The notes under the pieces were generated by a model, which did no database searches, was not told the DNA's origin, and saw only the letters and a list, made by a program, of their open reading frames with translations. This document shows positions 33,409-42,062 of a stretch of 64,000 nucleotides of DNA, in pieces; positions within the stretch are counted from its first letter, which is position 1, and every line of letters starts with the position of its first letter. Source of the DNA: Microbacterium sp. 70-16. Its GTDB lineage: Bacteria; Actinomycetota; Actinomycetes; Actinomycetales; Microbacteriaceae. A program made the translations under genes and the position numbers. The stretch lies in assembly GCF_001898315.1 (NCBI RefSeq), contig NZ_MKTQ01000026.1, positions 124,001 to 188,000 on the forward strand. The letters are read 5' to 3'.

Positions 33409-33430
33409 ACGGTACCCAGCCCGCGTTTCC
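33409..33430 (-). promoter_or_regulatory. Purine-island composite promoter element, allantoinase operon
   Basis: Minus strand GGAAAC (33425-33430), 10 bp, TACCGT (33409-33414). A second CGAAAC half-site lies 11 bp further upstream. Expected +1 is near 33402, giving a ~40-nt leader that contains the GGGAGG ribosome-binding site. Confidence 0.7.
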
Positions 33431-33460
33431 CGCGTGTTTCGCTCGCGGCTGTTACGGCCC

Positions 33461-33482
33461 GGAAACGCGGCGGGGGTACGTT
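33461..33482 (+). promoter_or_regulatory. Purine-island composite promoter element, uraD-uraH
   Basis: GGAAAC (33461-33466), 10 bp, TACGTT (33477-33482), then 6 nt to the uraD ATG. It lies 31 bp from the divergent allantoinase half-site, with CTGTTACGGCCC in between; nearly the same words (CTGTCACGGCCT) precede GGAAAC at 25975. Confidence 0.72.
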
Positions 33483-33488
33483 CGGTCC

Positions 33489-33986
33489 ATGCAGCTCGAC
33501 GAGTTCAACGCGGCCGATCGCGAGACGGCCGCTGCGACGGCCGCGGTGTGGGCGGCGGTTCCCGCGTGGGTCGACGCGATCGTCGCGGCGCGTCCGTACG
33601 CCTCGGTCGACGAGGTCACCGCGCGCGCCGACGCACTCGCCCGCGGCTGGACCGACGCCGACCTCGATGCCGCGCTCGCCCACCACCCGCGGATCGGGCA
33701 GAAGCCCGCGGGGTCGGGGGCCGAAGCTGCCGCGAGCACCCGCGAGCAGGCGGCGATGGCGACGGCATCCGCGTCGACGACGGATGCCATGGCGCAGGCC
33801 AACGCCGACTACGAGGCCCGGTTCGGGCGGGTGTTCCTCATCCGCGCCGCGGGCCGCAGCGCCGACGAGATGCTGTCCGAAGTGCGCCGCCGCCTCGGCA
33901 ACGACGAAGCCGCCGAAGCCGCCGAGGCGCGCGATCAGCTGCGCCAGATCGCGCTGCTGCGCCTGCGCGCGAGCCTGGAGGACTGA
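33489..33986 (+). CDS. uraD: OHCU decarboxylase
   Basis: 165 residues, all-helical. The active-site motif HHPRIG (His66) and the C-terminal VFLIRAAGRSADEML...RRLGN are characteristic. It decarboxylates 2-oxo-4-hydroxy-4-carboxy-5-ureidoimidazoline to S-allantoin. The upstream in-frame extension is rejected because the composite promoter places +1 at this ATG. Confidence 0.93.
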   Translation: MQLDEFNAADRETAAATAAVWAAVPAWVDAIVAARPYASVDEVTARADALARGWTDADLDAALAHHPRIGQKPAGSGAEAAASTREQAAMATASASTTDAMAQANADYEARFGRVFLIRAAGRSADEMLSEVRRRLGNDEAAEAAEARDQLRQIALLRLRASLED

Positions 33987-33989
33987 CAC

Positions 33990-34310
33990 ATGAGCCACCT
34001 GACGACTCACATCCTCGACGCGACCGCGGGTGTGCCCGCGACGGGTGTCGCGGTGACTTTGGCGGGCCCCGACGGCGCCGCCCTTGCGTCGGGGCAGACC
34101 GACGCCGACGGCCGGCTCGCGCTCGGTCCGGATGCCCTGGAGTCGGGCGACTACACGCTGACGTTCGCCACCGGGCCGTACTTCGCGGCGCAGGGCATCG
34201 AGGCCTTCTACCCGTCGGTGACGGTCGCGTTCACCGTCGCAGACCGTCCGCACTACCATGTGCCGCTGCTGCTGAGCCCGTTCGCGTACTCGACGTATCG
34301 CGGGTCGTGA
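33990..34310 (+). CDS. uraH: 5-hydroxyisourate hydrolase (transthyretin-like)
   Basis: 106 residues. The N-terminal HILDATAGVPA and C-terminal HYHVPLLLSPFAYSTYRGS carry the family's invariant ends, with the YRGS tail lining the active site. It converts 5-hydroxyisourate to OHCU. GGAGG lies in the end of uraD and the gap is 3 nt, so uraD and uraH are co-translated. Confidence 0.94.
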   Translation: MSHLTTHILDATAGVPATGVAVTLAGPDGAALASGQTDADGRLALGPDALESGDYTLTFATGPYFAAQGIEAFYPSVTVAFTVADRPHYHVPLLLSPFAYSTYRGS

Positions 34311-34373
34311 CGGCGTAACGCCCCGGTAGCGCGACGAAACCTGACGGTGACACAGCATCCGTAGCCTGCGGAT

Positions 34374-35567
34374 GTGAAGGTCATCATCGTGGGCGCGGGC
34401 ATCGGCGGGACGAGCGCGGGCATCGCGCTGGCACGACTCGGACACGAGGTCGTGATCTACGACCGGATGCGTGAGAACAAGCCGGTCGGCGCGGCGCTGT
34501 CGCTGTGGTCCAACGGCGTCAAGGTGCTCAACTGGCTGGGCGTCGGCGCGGAAGTCGCGGCGCTCGGCGGCGACATGGCCGACATGGTCTACCTCGACGG
34601 GCACACCGGTGAGACGATGTGCGACTTCTCGCTCGCGCCGGTCACGGCGATGTCGGGGCAGAAGCCCTACCCCGTCGCGCGCGCCGACCTGCAGGCGCTG
34701 CTGATGGAGCGCGTCGGGATGGACCGCATCCACCTCGGGCGCCAGGTCGTGGCGATCGCCGACGACGGCGCGCACGTCACCGTGACCTTCGCCGACGGCA
34801 CGACCGACACGGGCGACCTGCTGATCGGCGCCGATGGCGCTCGCTCGATCACGCGCGACTACGTGCAGCCCGAGGGGGCGCCCGAGATCGTGCGCGAGTA
34901 CTCCGGATACACCAACTTCAACGGGCTGATCCCGGCGGATGCCGCGATCGGCCGCGCCACCGCGTGGACCACCTACGTCGCCGACGGCAAGCGCGCGGCG
35001 GTCATGCCCGTCGCAGGCGACCGGTTCTACTTCTGGTTCGACGTGCCGCAGCCGGCAGGGCTCGCCCACGACCGCGCCGACGGCGTCGCACCGCTGCGGG
35101 CGGCGTTCGACGGCTGGGCGCCCGGCGTGCAGGCACTGCTGGATGCCATCGATCCCGAGGCATCCCTCAATCGCGTCGAGATCTGGGACATCACACCGTT
35201 CCCGACGTGGGCGAAGGGGCGCGTCGCGATCCTCGGCGATGCCGCGCACAACACGGCGCCCGACATCGGGCAGGGCGCGTGCTCGGCGCTCGAGGATGCC
35301 TTCGCGCTCGGCATCGCCTTCGCGACGAACACCGTGAGCGTCGAAGACACCCTGAAGCGCTATGAACAGGTGCGCGCGGAGCGCGCGGGCGACCTCGTGC
35401 TGCGGGCGCGCAAGCGCGGCTACGAGACGCACGCGTTCGACGTCGCGGCGACCGAGGCCTGGTACGAGAGTCTGCGCGGCGCCGACGGTGTGGGCATCAT
35501 CCGCGGGATCGTCGGTAACATCGACGGCACCCCCGTCGATCTCGGCGGCGGTTTGCGCACCAGCTGA
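34374..35567 (+). CDS. hpxO: FAD-dependent urate hydroxylase
   Basis: 397 residues of the class-A flavoprotein monooxygenase family. FAD motifs are GAGIGGTSAGIALARLG (residues ~7-23), the DG region GDLLIGADGARS and GDAAHNTAPDIGQGACSALEDA. It closely fits HpxO, which oxidises urate to 5-hydroxyisourate with NADH and O2. It replaces urate oxidase, which is absent here. GTG start with -10 TAGCCT (34362-34367) 6 nt upstream suggests a leaderless mRNA; a single CGAAAC lies 27 bp before the -10, one helical turn further than in the other promoters. Confidence 0.9.
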   Translation: MKVIIVGAGIGGTSAGIALARLGHEVVIYDRMRENKPVGAALSLWSNGVKVLNWLGVGAEVAALGGDMADMVYLDGHTGETMCDFSLAPVTAMSGQKPYPVARADLQALLMERVGMDRIHLGRQVVAIADDGAHVTVTFADGTTDTGDLLIGADGARSITRDYVQPEGAPEIVREYSGYTNFNGLIPADAAIGRATAWTTYVADGKRAAVMPVAGDRFYFWFDVPQPAGLAHDRADGVAPLRAAFDGWAPGVQALLDAIDPEASLNRVEIWDITPFPTWAKGRVAILGDAAHNTAPDIGQGACSALEDAFALGIAFATNTVSVEDTLKRYEQVRAERAGDLVLRARKRGYETHAFDVAATEAWYESLRGADGVGIIRGIVGNIDGTPVDLGGGLRTS

Positions 35568-35641
35568 ACGGAAGAGCCACGGTACCCCCCGCTCCCTCCC
35601 GCGCGTCTGCACCACGCGCGCACGAGGCACTCGACGCCCTG

Positions 35642-38053
35642 ATGCGCACGCGCACGGGCGCGCACCTGGCGGGGCTGCTGGCTGCTGCGGGGGCTCCGCT
35701 CTCGGCATCCGATCTTGCCCGCCTCATCGGGCGCTCGGTCGCGAAGGTCACGGCGCTGCTGCCGGCGGCCAGCACCCCCGACATCGCTGTCGGCGCCGCT
35801 TCGTGGGAGCTGCGCGGCGATGACGCGCGCGCCCGCGTCGTCCGCAATCTGCACGTCGGGCCACTCGCCGACGGCGCCGAGCGCAAGACGCGCGTGCGCG
35901 AACGCGCGCTCGCACCGTTCCGGTCGGCGCTCGACGCGGCGATCTGGGCGGCGCGGATCGAGTGGGGCTGGGATCGCGCGCCCGAGTACGCGCTGTCGCA
36001 GGACTTCGCCGTGCGCATGCTGTCACGACGGTCAGAGCGACGCGCCGCCGTGCGGCTGCTGACGGATGCCCGGCGCGCGCGGACGCTCGAGTCGCGGCAT
36101 CCGGATGCCGCTCGGGATCAGCTGTGGGCTGGTGCCGCCGTCGTCGCCGCGAGCGCGCGCTCGGCTCGAGACCTCGAGGATCTGGCCGCGCTGCTGATCG
36201 CGGCGAGCCGCCTCGACGCCGGCGACGGCGCGGTGCCGCGGCGACTTGCCCCCGTCGTCGCCCTGCTCGGCGACACCGAACGAGCCGTCGCGCTGGCCCG
36301 CGGCGTGCGCACCGATGTCGCGATCGAACTCGCCTACGTCGCGCGCGCCGCTGCGGCGATCGGCGACGCCCGCGCGGACGAGATCGTGACGGATGCCCTG
36401 GTGCAGATCGGCCCGGCAGGCCCGGACGGTCCTGACGCTGGCGCCGGGGCTGTCGCTGCCGCCGTTGCTGCAGCCGGGGCTAGTGCTGTCGCTGCCGCCG
36501 TTGCTGCGGCCGGGGCCGGCGCCGCGATCGACGCCGGCGTCGCGGCGACGGCCGTCGTGCCTGCAGGGTCTGCTGCGCCCGACGCCCCCGTCGGGGCCCT
36601 GCTGCGCACGGCGCAGGCGGTCGCCGGCACGGCCCTGTACCTTTCGCCCGAGTCCGCCCTCGCGCGGGCCGGGCAGGCGCGGGCGCTGATCGAGCGGGCC
36701 TTCGCCGCGCCACCGGGACCGACGAGCGTCGAGGGGTTGAGGTCGCGACAGTTCCGGTCGGCACGCGAGCACGAGCAGGTCCTCGCCGCGACGACCTACG
36801 CCACGATCGCCGTCGCCTGCGCGCAGGCCGGCGACCACCGCGGTGCGGTGGCCGCGGCGCGCGATGCCCGCACGCAACTGGCAGCGGTGGCAGATGCCGC
36901 GCATCGCGCGGTCGGGCTCGCCGACACCGCGGCCCGGCTCGCGGTGCGCACTGCGGAGTGTTCGCGGTGGTCCGCCCTCGTGCTCGACTCGGTTGCAGGC
37001 GACGCCGCCGTGGACGCGCTCGCAACGACTGACGATGTGGCGGCCCTCGCTGCGATCGCACGGCTGCTGGCGGGCGGTGCCGAACGCGACGGCGACAATG
37101 CCGAGCCACCTGCCGTAGCCGACCTGGAGCATGCGACGCTGGCGGCGGGGCGCGCGCTGGATCGCATCGCCGCGGACGACGCGATTCCGCCGCGGGGCGC
37201 CTTGCTCAGCGCGGCGCGTGTCGTCTCTCCGGATGCCCCGCTCGCCGTCCGCGCGGCGCGCGGCACGTTCGAGCGGGCGCGGACCGCACACCACGCGAGC
37301 TCGCTCGAACGCCGCACGCGCGCTCGCGGCGAATCGGTCGCGCTGGCCGAAGCGGCAGCCGTCTTCGACGCGGCGGGCGTCGAAGCCACGGCACGGGCGG
37401 CCGCACACGCGGCCCGCGATGCGGTGTCGCGCGTTCCCGCCGCAGCGCGCGCCCGGCCAATCGCAGAGGTTGCTGCCGTGCTGCTGGGCGCCCGCGACGC
37501 CGACGTGCGAGCGGTCGCAGAGGCGGCCGCGCGGGAGGAGCGCGCGGGCACGATCGGGCGCTGGGATGCCGCGGCTCCCGCACTGCTGGTGGCGGCCGTG
37601 CTGCGCATCGAGCCCCGTGAGCGTTCGCCCGCGCAGCGCGAAATCCTCGACACGGGCATCCTCGACCTGCGCCGCGGCGAGCATGCCCCGTCGCTCACCA
37701 TGTTGGCCGACCTGGCCGCACGCCACGGCGATGCCGTCCGCGCCGCGGAACTCGTGGAGCACGCGCTGCGCGCCGCCCACGTGCGCGACCCGTTGCGCCG
37801 CGAGCGTGCGCTGACCGCGGTGCGTGACGCCAGGGCCGTGCTGTCGGGCACCGGGCGCGGCGCTTCGAGCGGCGCCGCACACGATCCCGCGCCCGGGGAT
37901 GAGGCGGCGCCCGCGGCGCTGTCGATCGACGACACGGCACGTGCGTGGCTGCACGCGGGCTATCCGATCGCGGGCCTCCCCGCGCTCGCGGCGGCGCACC
38001 CGGCTGCCGCGGAGCGCATCGCGGCGGCCGTGCGACGCGACCTCGAGGTGTGA
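35642..38053 (+). CDS. Large Ala/Arg-rich helical protein of unknown function
   Basis: 803 residues, not recognised. The first ~50 residues (LAGLLAAAGAPLSASDLARLIGRSVAKVTALL) could be a winged-helix-like DNA-binding domain. The rest is an array of amphipathic Ala-rich helices (AVAAARDARTQLAAVADAAHRAVGLADTA-type) reminiscent of TPR or HEAT solenoids, broken by a low-complexity segment near residues 265-300 made of two 12-residue repeats. No enzyme motif or membrane segment is seen. It lies 74 nt after hpxO and is convergent with the purine permease. A regulator role for the island is possible but unsupported. Coding is supported by length and GC3 pattern; the start is uncertain. Confidence 0.6.
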   Translation: MRTRTGAHLAGLLAAAGAPLSASDLARLIGRSVAKVTALLPAASTPDIAVGAASWELRGDDARARVVRNLHVGPLADGAERKTRVRERALAPFRSALDAAIWAARIEWGWDRAPEYALSQDFAVRMLSRRSERRAAVRLLTDARRARTLESRHPDAARDQLWAGAAVVAASARSARDLEDLAALLIAASRLDAGDGAVPRRLAPVVALLGDTERAVALARGVRTDVAIELAYVARAAAAIGDARADEIVTDALVQIGPAGPDGPDAGAGAVAAAVAAAGASAVAAAVAAAGAGAAIDAGVAATAVVPAGSAAPDAPVGALLRTAQAVAGTALYLSPESALARAGQARALIERAFAAPPGPTSVEGLRSRQFRSAREHEQVLAATTYATIAVACAQAGDHRGAVAAARDARTQLAAVADAAHRAVGLADTAARLAVRTAECSRWSALVLDSVAGDAAVDALATTDDVAALAAIARLLAGGAERDGDNAEPPAVADLEHATLAAGRALDRIAADDAIPPRGALLSAARVVSPDAPLAVRAARGTFERARTAHHASSLERRTRARGESVALAEAAAVFDAAGVEATARAAAHAARDAVSRVPAAARARPIAEVAAVLLGARDADVRAVAEAAAREERAGTIGRWDAAAPALLVAAVLRIEPRERSPAQREILDTGILDLRRGEHAPSLTMLADLAARHGDAVRAAELVEHALRAAHVRDPLRRERALTAVRDARAVLSGTGRGASSGAAHDPAPGDEAAPAALSIDDTARAWLHAGYPIAGLPALAAAHPAAAERIAAAVRRDLEV

Positions 38054-38062
38054 CGCGGGTCG

Positions 38063-39556
38063 CTACGGCTTCTCGTCGAGCTCGTCGAACTTCCCTGCGG
38101 CATCCTCCTCCAGCACGTGGGTCGGGATCAGCCCGGTGCCCTGCGCATCCGGGTGCGTGAGCGCCGCAGCGGCCGGCCCGCGCACGGCGTCGTAGGCGCC
38201 GAGGGCCGGCTCGTTCGCTTGCGTGGCCCGCACTTCGTCACTGTTGAGGACGAGGTTGAGCAGGATCGCGACGATCGCGCCCGCCGAGATGCCGGAATCG
38301 AAGATCAGCTGGAACCAGTCCGGGAACTCGTCGTAGATCGTGGGGGTGACGGTCGGCAGCAGCGCGATGCCGACCGACAGCGCGACGACGAGCACGTTCT
38401 TGTTGTTGAACTTGACCTTGGTCAAGGTGCGGATGCCACTGGCGGCGACCATCCCGAACAGCGCGATGCCGGCACCGCCGAGTACGGCGCGCGGCACGCC
38501 CTCGACGAGAGCCGCGACCTTCGGGATGAGCCCGAGCACCACGAGGATCGCGCCCGCCATCGTCGCGACGTAGCGCGATCGCACGCCCGTGAGCGAGACG
38601 AGCCCCACGTTCTGCGCGAACGCCGTGTACGGGAACGTGTTGAATATCCCGCCGAGCAGCGTGCCGAGGCCATCGGCCCGCAGGCCGTCGGCGAGCTGAC
38701 GACGCGTGACGGGCTTGTCCACGATCTCGCCGACGGCGATCATGTCACCCGTCGTCTCGGTCATGATGACGATGCCGACCACGAGCATCGACAGGATCGA
38801 GAAGACCTCGAAGGTCGGCAGCCCGAAGTGGAACGGTGTCACGACCGCGAACCATGCGGCATCCGTCACCCCCGACCAATCGACCATGCCGGGGACGAAG
38901 AGAGCGACGACCGTTCCGACGACGAGGCCGAGCAGCACCGAGACGCGGGCGAGGGCCGCAGGCGCGAACCGCTCGACGAGCACGATGAACAGCAGGGTGC
39001 CGAACGCGAACGCGACGTTCAGCGGCGGGGCCCCGGGCGCGTCGGCTGTCGAGCCGGTCATGATCCAGCCGGCGGCGACCCGCATGAGCGACAGACCGAT
39101 GATGAGGATGACCGTGCCGGTCACGATCGGCGGAAAGAAGCGCAGCAGCTGCGCGAAAAACGGCGCGATCAGGATCATGAACAGGCCGACGGCGATCACC
39201 GATCCGAAGATCGTCGTGATGCCGTGCTGCTGCCCGATCGCGATCATCGGGCCCACCGCAGCGAAGGTGACGCCCTGCATGAGCGGCAGGCGCACGCCGA
39301 ACCGCCAGAACCCGACCGACTGCACGATCGTCGCGATGCCGGCGATGAACAGGTCGGCGCTGATGAGGAACGCCAAGTCGGCCGAGCTGTACCCGAGCGC
39401 GCCGCCGACGATGAGCGGCACGGCGACGGCGCCTGCGTACAGGGCGAGCACGTGCTGCAGGCCGAGCGGGAACAGCCGCGCGAGCGGCGGGATCGTGTCG
39501 ACGGTGTTCTCTCCGCGCGCTGTCGCGGGGGCGGACTTCTCAGCGGTGTCGGTCAT
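38063..39556 (-). CDS. Purine (xanthine/urate) permease, NCS2 family
   Basis: 497 residues with about 14 membrane segments. The NCS2 signature FAQNVGLVSLTGVRSRYV and upstream GLQHVLALYAGAVAVPLIVG are of the xanthine/urate branch, as is ETTGDMIAVGEIVDKPV. It likely imports xanthine or urate by proton symport for the degradation genes. The second ATG (39556) is preferred because GAGAGGG then lies 6 nt upstream. A hydrophilic C-terminal tail of ~50 residues follows the last helix. Confidence 0.9.
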   Translation of the reverse strand: MTDTAEKSAPATARGENTVDTIPPLARLFPLGLQHVLALYAGAVAVPLIVGGALGYSSADLAFLISADLFIAGIATIVQSVGFWRFGVRLPLMQGVTFAAVGPMIAIGQQHGITTIFGSVIAVGLFMILIAPFFAQLLRFFPPIVTGTVILIIGLSLMRVAAGWIMTGSTADAPGAPPLNVAFAFGTLLFIVLVERFAPAALARVSVLLGLVVGTVVALFVPGMVDWSGVTDAAWFAVVTPFHFGLPTFEVFSILSMLVVGIVIMTETTGDMIAVGEIVDKPVTRRQLADGLRADGLGTLLGGIFNTFPYTAFAQNVGLVSLTGVRSRYVATMAGAILVVLGLIPKVAALVEGVPRAVLGGAGIALFGMVAASGIRTLTKVKFNNKNVLVVALSVGIALLPTVTPTIYDEFPDWFQLIFDSGISAGAIVAILLNLVLNSDEVRATQANEPALGAYDAVRGPAAAALTHPDAQGTGLIPTHVLEEDAAGKFDELDEKP

Positions 39557-39687
39557 CGGCATCCCTCTCGTTCGAAGCGGAGGCGCCGCACCGACGCGCT
39601 CGCGCCGTCGCTGTTGCCGTGACTCTAGGGGTGCCGGGTCAGCGCGCGGAAGGAGCCGCGCGCGCCTGTCGCACAGCTTTTACCGGC

Positions 39688-39705
39688 CGAAACAAGCCCG
39701 AAAAC
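39688..39705. promoter_or_regulatory. Paired GAAAC-like half-sites upstream of the purine permease
   Basis: CGAAAC (39688-39693) and CGAAAAC (39699-39705) are 11 bp apart, the same spacing as the half-sites near xdh and allantoinase. Orientation and distance to a -10 differ from the composite promoters; a separate -10 candidate TAGAGT is at 39622-39627 (minus). Confidence 0.4.
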
Positions 39706-39775
39706 CGCGCGCGGGCGCGTTCACCCGGCCGAAAGTGTCGCTGCATGCACGCGGCAGCGACAACATGGGACGGAT

Positions 39776-39827
39776 GAACGCGGGCGCGAGCTACAGCCGC
39801 CGAACGCCGGCGCGAACTACAGCCGCT
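39776..39827. repeat. 26-bp tandem duplication over the 3' end of the MinD-like gene
   Basis: GAACGCGGGCGCGAGCTACAGCCGCC-type unit at 39776-39801 is repeated at 39802-39827 with three or four changes. The right copy contains the gene's TAG stop (CTA on this strand, 39817-39819); the left copy carries a second one. Confidence 0.75.
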
Positions 39828-41274
39828 GCGCGATCGCCGCGGCGACGGTGAGCCAGGCATCCCGCGTCTGCGGCGAGAGTGCGTCGAAGTCGATCGGGCC
39901 GCCGTCGACGAGAGCGGGGTCGAACGGGACGTGCACCACGCCGGCGGTGACCTGCGCGAAGTGACGCTCCAGGCGCTCGGCGAGCTTGCGGTCGGGTTTG
40001 GCCGAGGGCGCCGCGAGGATCGTGACGGCCTCATCGATCTTGCGGTCGAAGCCCTTCTCGCGCAGTCCGTCGAGCAGCCAGGCGGCACTCGCCGCGGTGT
40101 CTTCGCGCACCGTCGAGACGATCACGAGTTGATCGGCCGCCGCGACGGCGGCGACCCAGTTCGAGGCGCGCATGTTGTTGCCGGTGTCGACGATCAGCAG
40201 GCGGTAGTAGCGCGAGAGCACACCGTGCAGACGGTCGAAAGCGGCGGCGTCGATCGTAGAGGATGCCGCGGCATCCTCATCGGATGCCAGCACGTCGAAT
40301 CGCGCATCGACCTGCGTGCGCACGTATGTGTCGAGGGCGGCGAGGCTCGCCTGGCTCGGCTCGGTGAACTGGTCGAGGTGCTCGAGCAGGTCGACCGCAG
40401 TGCTGTGGTGCGGCGCGTTCTGCGCGCGCCAGCCGAGCGTTCCGCGGGTCTCGTTGTTGTCCCACGCGAGGGTCGCCCCGCCGCGCTGCGTTCCGAAAGT
40501 GGCCGCGAGCAGGAGCGTCGACGTCGTCTTATGCGCACCGCCCTTCGGATTGAGCACGACGATCGTGCGCGGAGCGTCGAGCCGGCGCTGCACGATGCGT
40601 TCGCGATCGAGCCGCGACTGCTCGGCCTTGCCGGGACGCGGCGAGATCGCTCCGCCCGTCGCGCGGCGCACGGTGCCCTGCCAGCCCTCTGTGGCACGGG
40701 GCTTGGCGCGGTCGGTGCGCGAGTTGAGCAGATCCTCGACGGTCGGCGTGACGCGCTGGATCGGATCGCGGTGCGCGCTCTCGCGACGCGCGAGGTCACT
40801 GCGGGCCGGGTCGCTGCGCAGCGGGGCCGGGGTCGGCTCGGGGGTGGGGGCCGGGGTGGCGGCGACGGGCGCGGGCGTGGCGGCGACCGGTGCCGACTCG
40901 GCGACGGCGGCCGGCGCCGGGTCGGCCGCGACAGGGGCATCCTGCTCGCTCTGCGTGATGATCGGCACTTCACCCGTGCGGATGCGGCGCGGCGCCGACG
41001 CGGGCTCGCCGCCTTCGGTCTCGGCGAGCACGGTGGCCTCGATGAAGCTGCCATCCGGGTGCACGATCAGCGGCCAGCGCAGGTCGCCCTCGACGACGGT
41101 GGCCGTCACCGGTTCGCCCGCCGACGCGGCGAGTAGCCGGATCGACTCGACGATGCGCTCGCGCAGGCCTTCCTCGGTCGAGGCGAAGACCTCGTCGACC
41201 TCTCCCGCGACGTGGATCTGGGCCACGGTGTTCGAGGTGAAGTGCACGGTGGGTTCGAAGGTGGCGGTTCCCAC
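39817..41274 (-). CDS. MinD/ParA-like P-loop ATPase with N-terminal extension
   Basis: 485 residues. Residues ~1-100 form an unassigned domain, ~110-220 a Pro/Ala-rich linker, and ~240-485 a deviant-Walker-A ATPase: VVLNPKGGAHKTTSTLLLA, then LLIVDTGNNMRASNWVAAVAAADQLVIV. Proteins of this shape occur beside type VII secretion loci and as orphans in Microbacteriaceae; no ParB or secretion gene is near. It may position or activate a membrane complex. GTG 41274 is chosen since AAAGGG lies 4-5 nt upstream and the preceding residues look like noncoding repeat. Confidence 0.75.
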   Translation of the reverse strand: MGTATFEPTVHFTSNTVAQIHVAGEVDEVFASTEEGLRERIVESIRLLAASAGEPVTATVVEGDLRWPLIVHPDGSFIEATVLAETEGGEPASAPRRIRTGEVPIITQSEQDAPVAADPAPAAVAESAPVAATPAPVAATPAPTPEPTPAPLRSDPARSDLARRESAHRDPIQRVTPTVEDLLNSRTDRAKPRATEGWQGTVRRATGGAISPRPGKAEQSRLDRERIVQRRLDAPRTIVVLNPKGGAHKTTSTLLLAATFGTQRGGATLAWDNNETRGTLGWRAQNAPHHSTAVDLLEHLDQFTEPSQASLAALDTYVRTQVDARFDVLASDEDAAASSTIDAAAFDRLHGVLSRYYRLLIVDTGNNMRASNWVAAVAAADQLVIVSTVREDTAASAAWLLDGLREKGFDRKIDEAVTILAAPSAKPDRKLAERLERHFAQVTAGVVHVPFDPALVDGGPIDFDALSPQTRDAWLTVAAAIAQRL

Positions 41275-41330
41275 GGGACCCTTTCTGTCGGGCGGTGTCA
41301 AGCGTTGGCGCGTGGTGCCGGGCGTTCTCG

Positions 41331-41360
41331 GGCGCGATCGGGCGCGATCGGGCGCGATCG
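41331..41360. repeat. Three tandem GGCGCGATCG units
   Basis: Perfect 10-bp direct repeats in the upstream region of the MinD-like gene. The unit contains a GCGCGATCG partial palindrome. Slippage is the simplest origin; a binding role is untested. Confidence 0.6.
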
Positions 41361-41457
41361 GCGGATGCGCGAAGCGTTTTGAGTATCGCATCGGGGCGGT
41401 TGCCGACCCGGCATCCCGCGCCGTGCCGCGCCGCAGCGGCGCGCGCGTGTGAGCTGT

Positions 41458-41976
41458 CTAGATGCGGAAGACCGCGTGGACGGGGCCGCAGACGGCCTGG
41501 CCGCCGAGGTCGGCGAGCTCCATGAGCACGGCGGTGCCGGCGGGCACGAGTCCGAGCTGCTCGAGCAGGCGCTGACCGGCGCGCAGGGTGCCGCCGGTCG
41601 CGAGGATGTCGTCGACGAGCAGCACGCGCGTGCCGCGCGGAAGGTCGTCGCTCATCTCGATCGCGGCGGTGCCGTACTCGAGGGCGTATTCGACGGATGC
41701 CGCAGGGCGCGGCAACTTTCCGGCCTTGCGGATCGGGGCCATGCCGACTCCCGCGGCGATCGCGACGGCACCGGCGAGCATGAAGCCGCGCGCTTCGACG
41801 CCCGCGACGACGTCGAACGAGTCGGCGAAGGGTTCGACGAGCGCATCCACGACCGCGCGCAGGGCCGCCGCGTCGGCCAGCAGGGGCGAGATGTCGCGGA
41901 ACAGGATGCCCGGTTCGGGGAAATCGGGAATGGTCGCGATGAGGGATTCGGCGCGCGCGAGGGCCTCTGAGGTCAC
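41458..41976 (-). CDS. apt: Adenine phosphoribosyltransferase
   Basis: 172 residues. The PRPP-binding motif VLLVDDILATGGT and the N-terminal IPDFPEPGILFRDISPLL are diagnostic. It salvages adenine to AMP. It ends at the MinD-like gene's upstream region. GTG start with -10 TAGGGT (41983-41988, minus) 6 nt upstream and no Shine-Dalgarno, so leaderless. Its promoter lacks the GGAAAC element of the catabolic genes, consistent with a housekeeping role. Confidence 0.93.
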   Translation of the reverse strand: MTSEALARAESLIATIPDFPEPGILFRDISPLLADAAALRAVVDALVEPFADSFDVVAGVEARGFMLAGAVAIAAGVGMAPIRKAGKLPRPAASVEYALEYGTAAIEMSDDLPRGTRVLLVDDILATGGTLRAGQRLLEQLGLVPAGTAVLMELADLGGQAVCGPVHAVFRI

Positions 41977-42035
41977 CGCCCCACCCTACGCCGCGAGCAA
42001 AGAAGCGAAGTTCACGAGAAGAGAACACCCGATGC

Positions 42036-42057
42036 GCAAGCGCTTGCGCTACGCTGG
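42036..42057 (+). promoter_or_regulatory. LacI-type operator and -10 of the alpha-glucosidase gene
   Basis: GCGCAAGCGCTTGCGC (42036-42051) is a perfect 16-bp palindrome with the CAAGCGCTTG core typical of LacI-family sites for alpha-glucosides. It directly abuts -10 TACGCT (42052-42057), 5 nt before the ATG. The regulator is probably the LacI protein encoded at 43817. Confidence 0.75.
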
Positions 42058-42062
42058 AGCGC

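Noticed and set aside
39817..41274. Chromosome-partition ParA
   Set aside because: The P-loop is right, but there is no parB or parS-like site, and the long N-terminal domain is unlike ParA.
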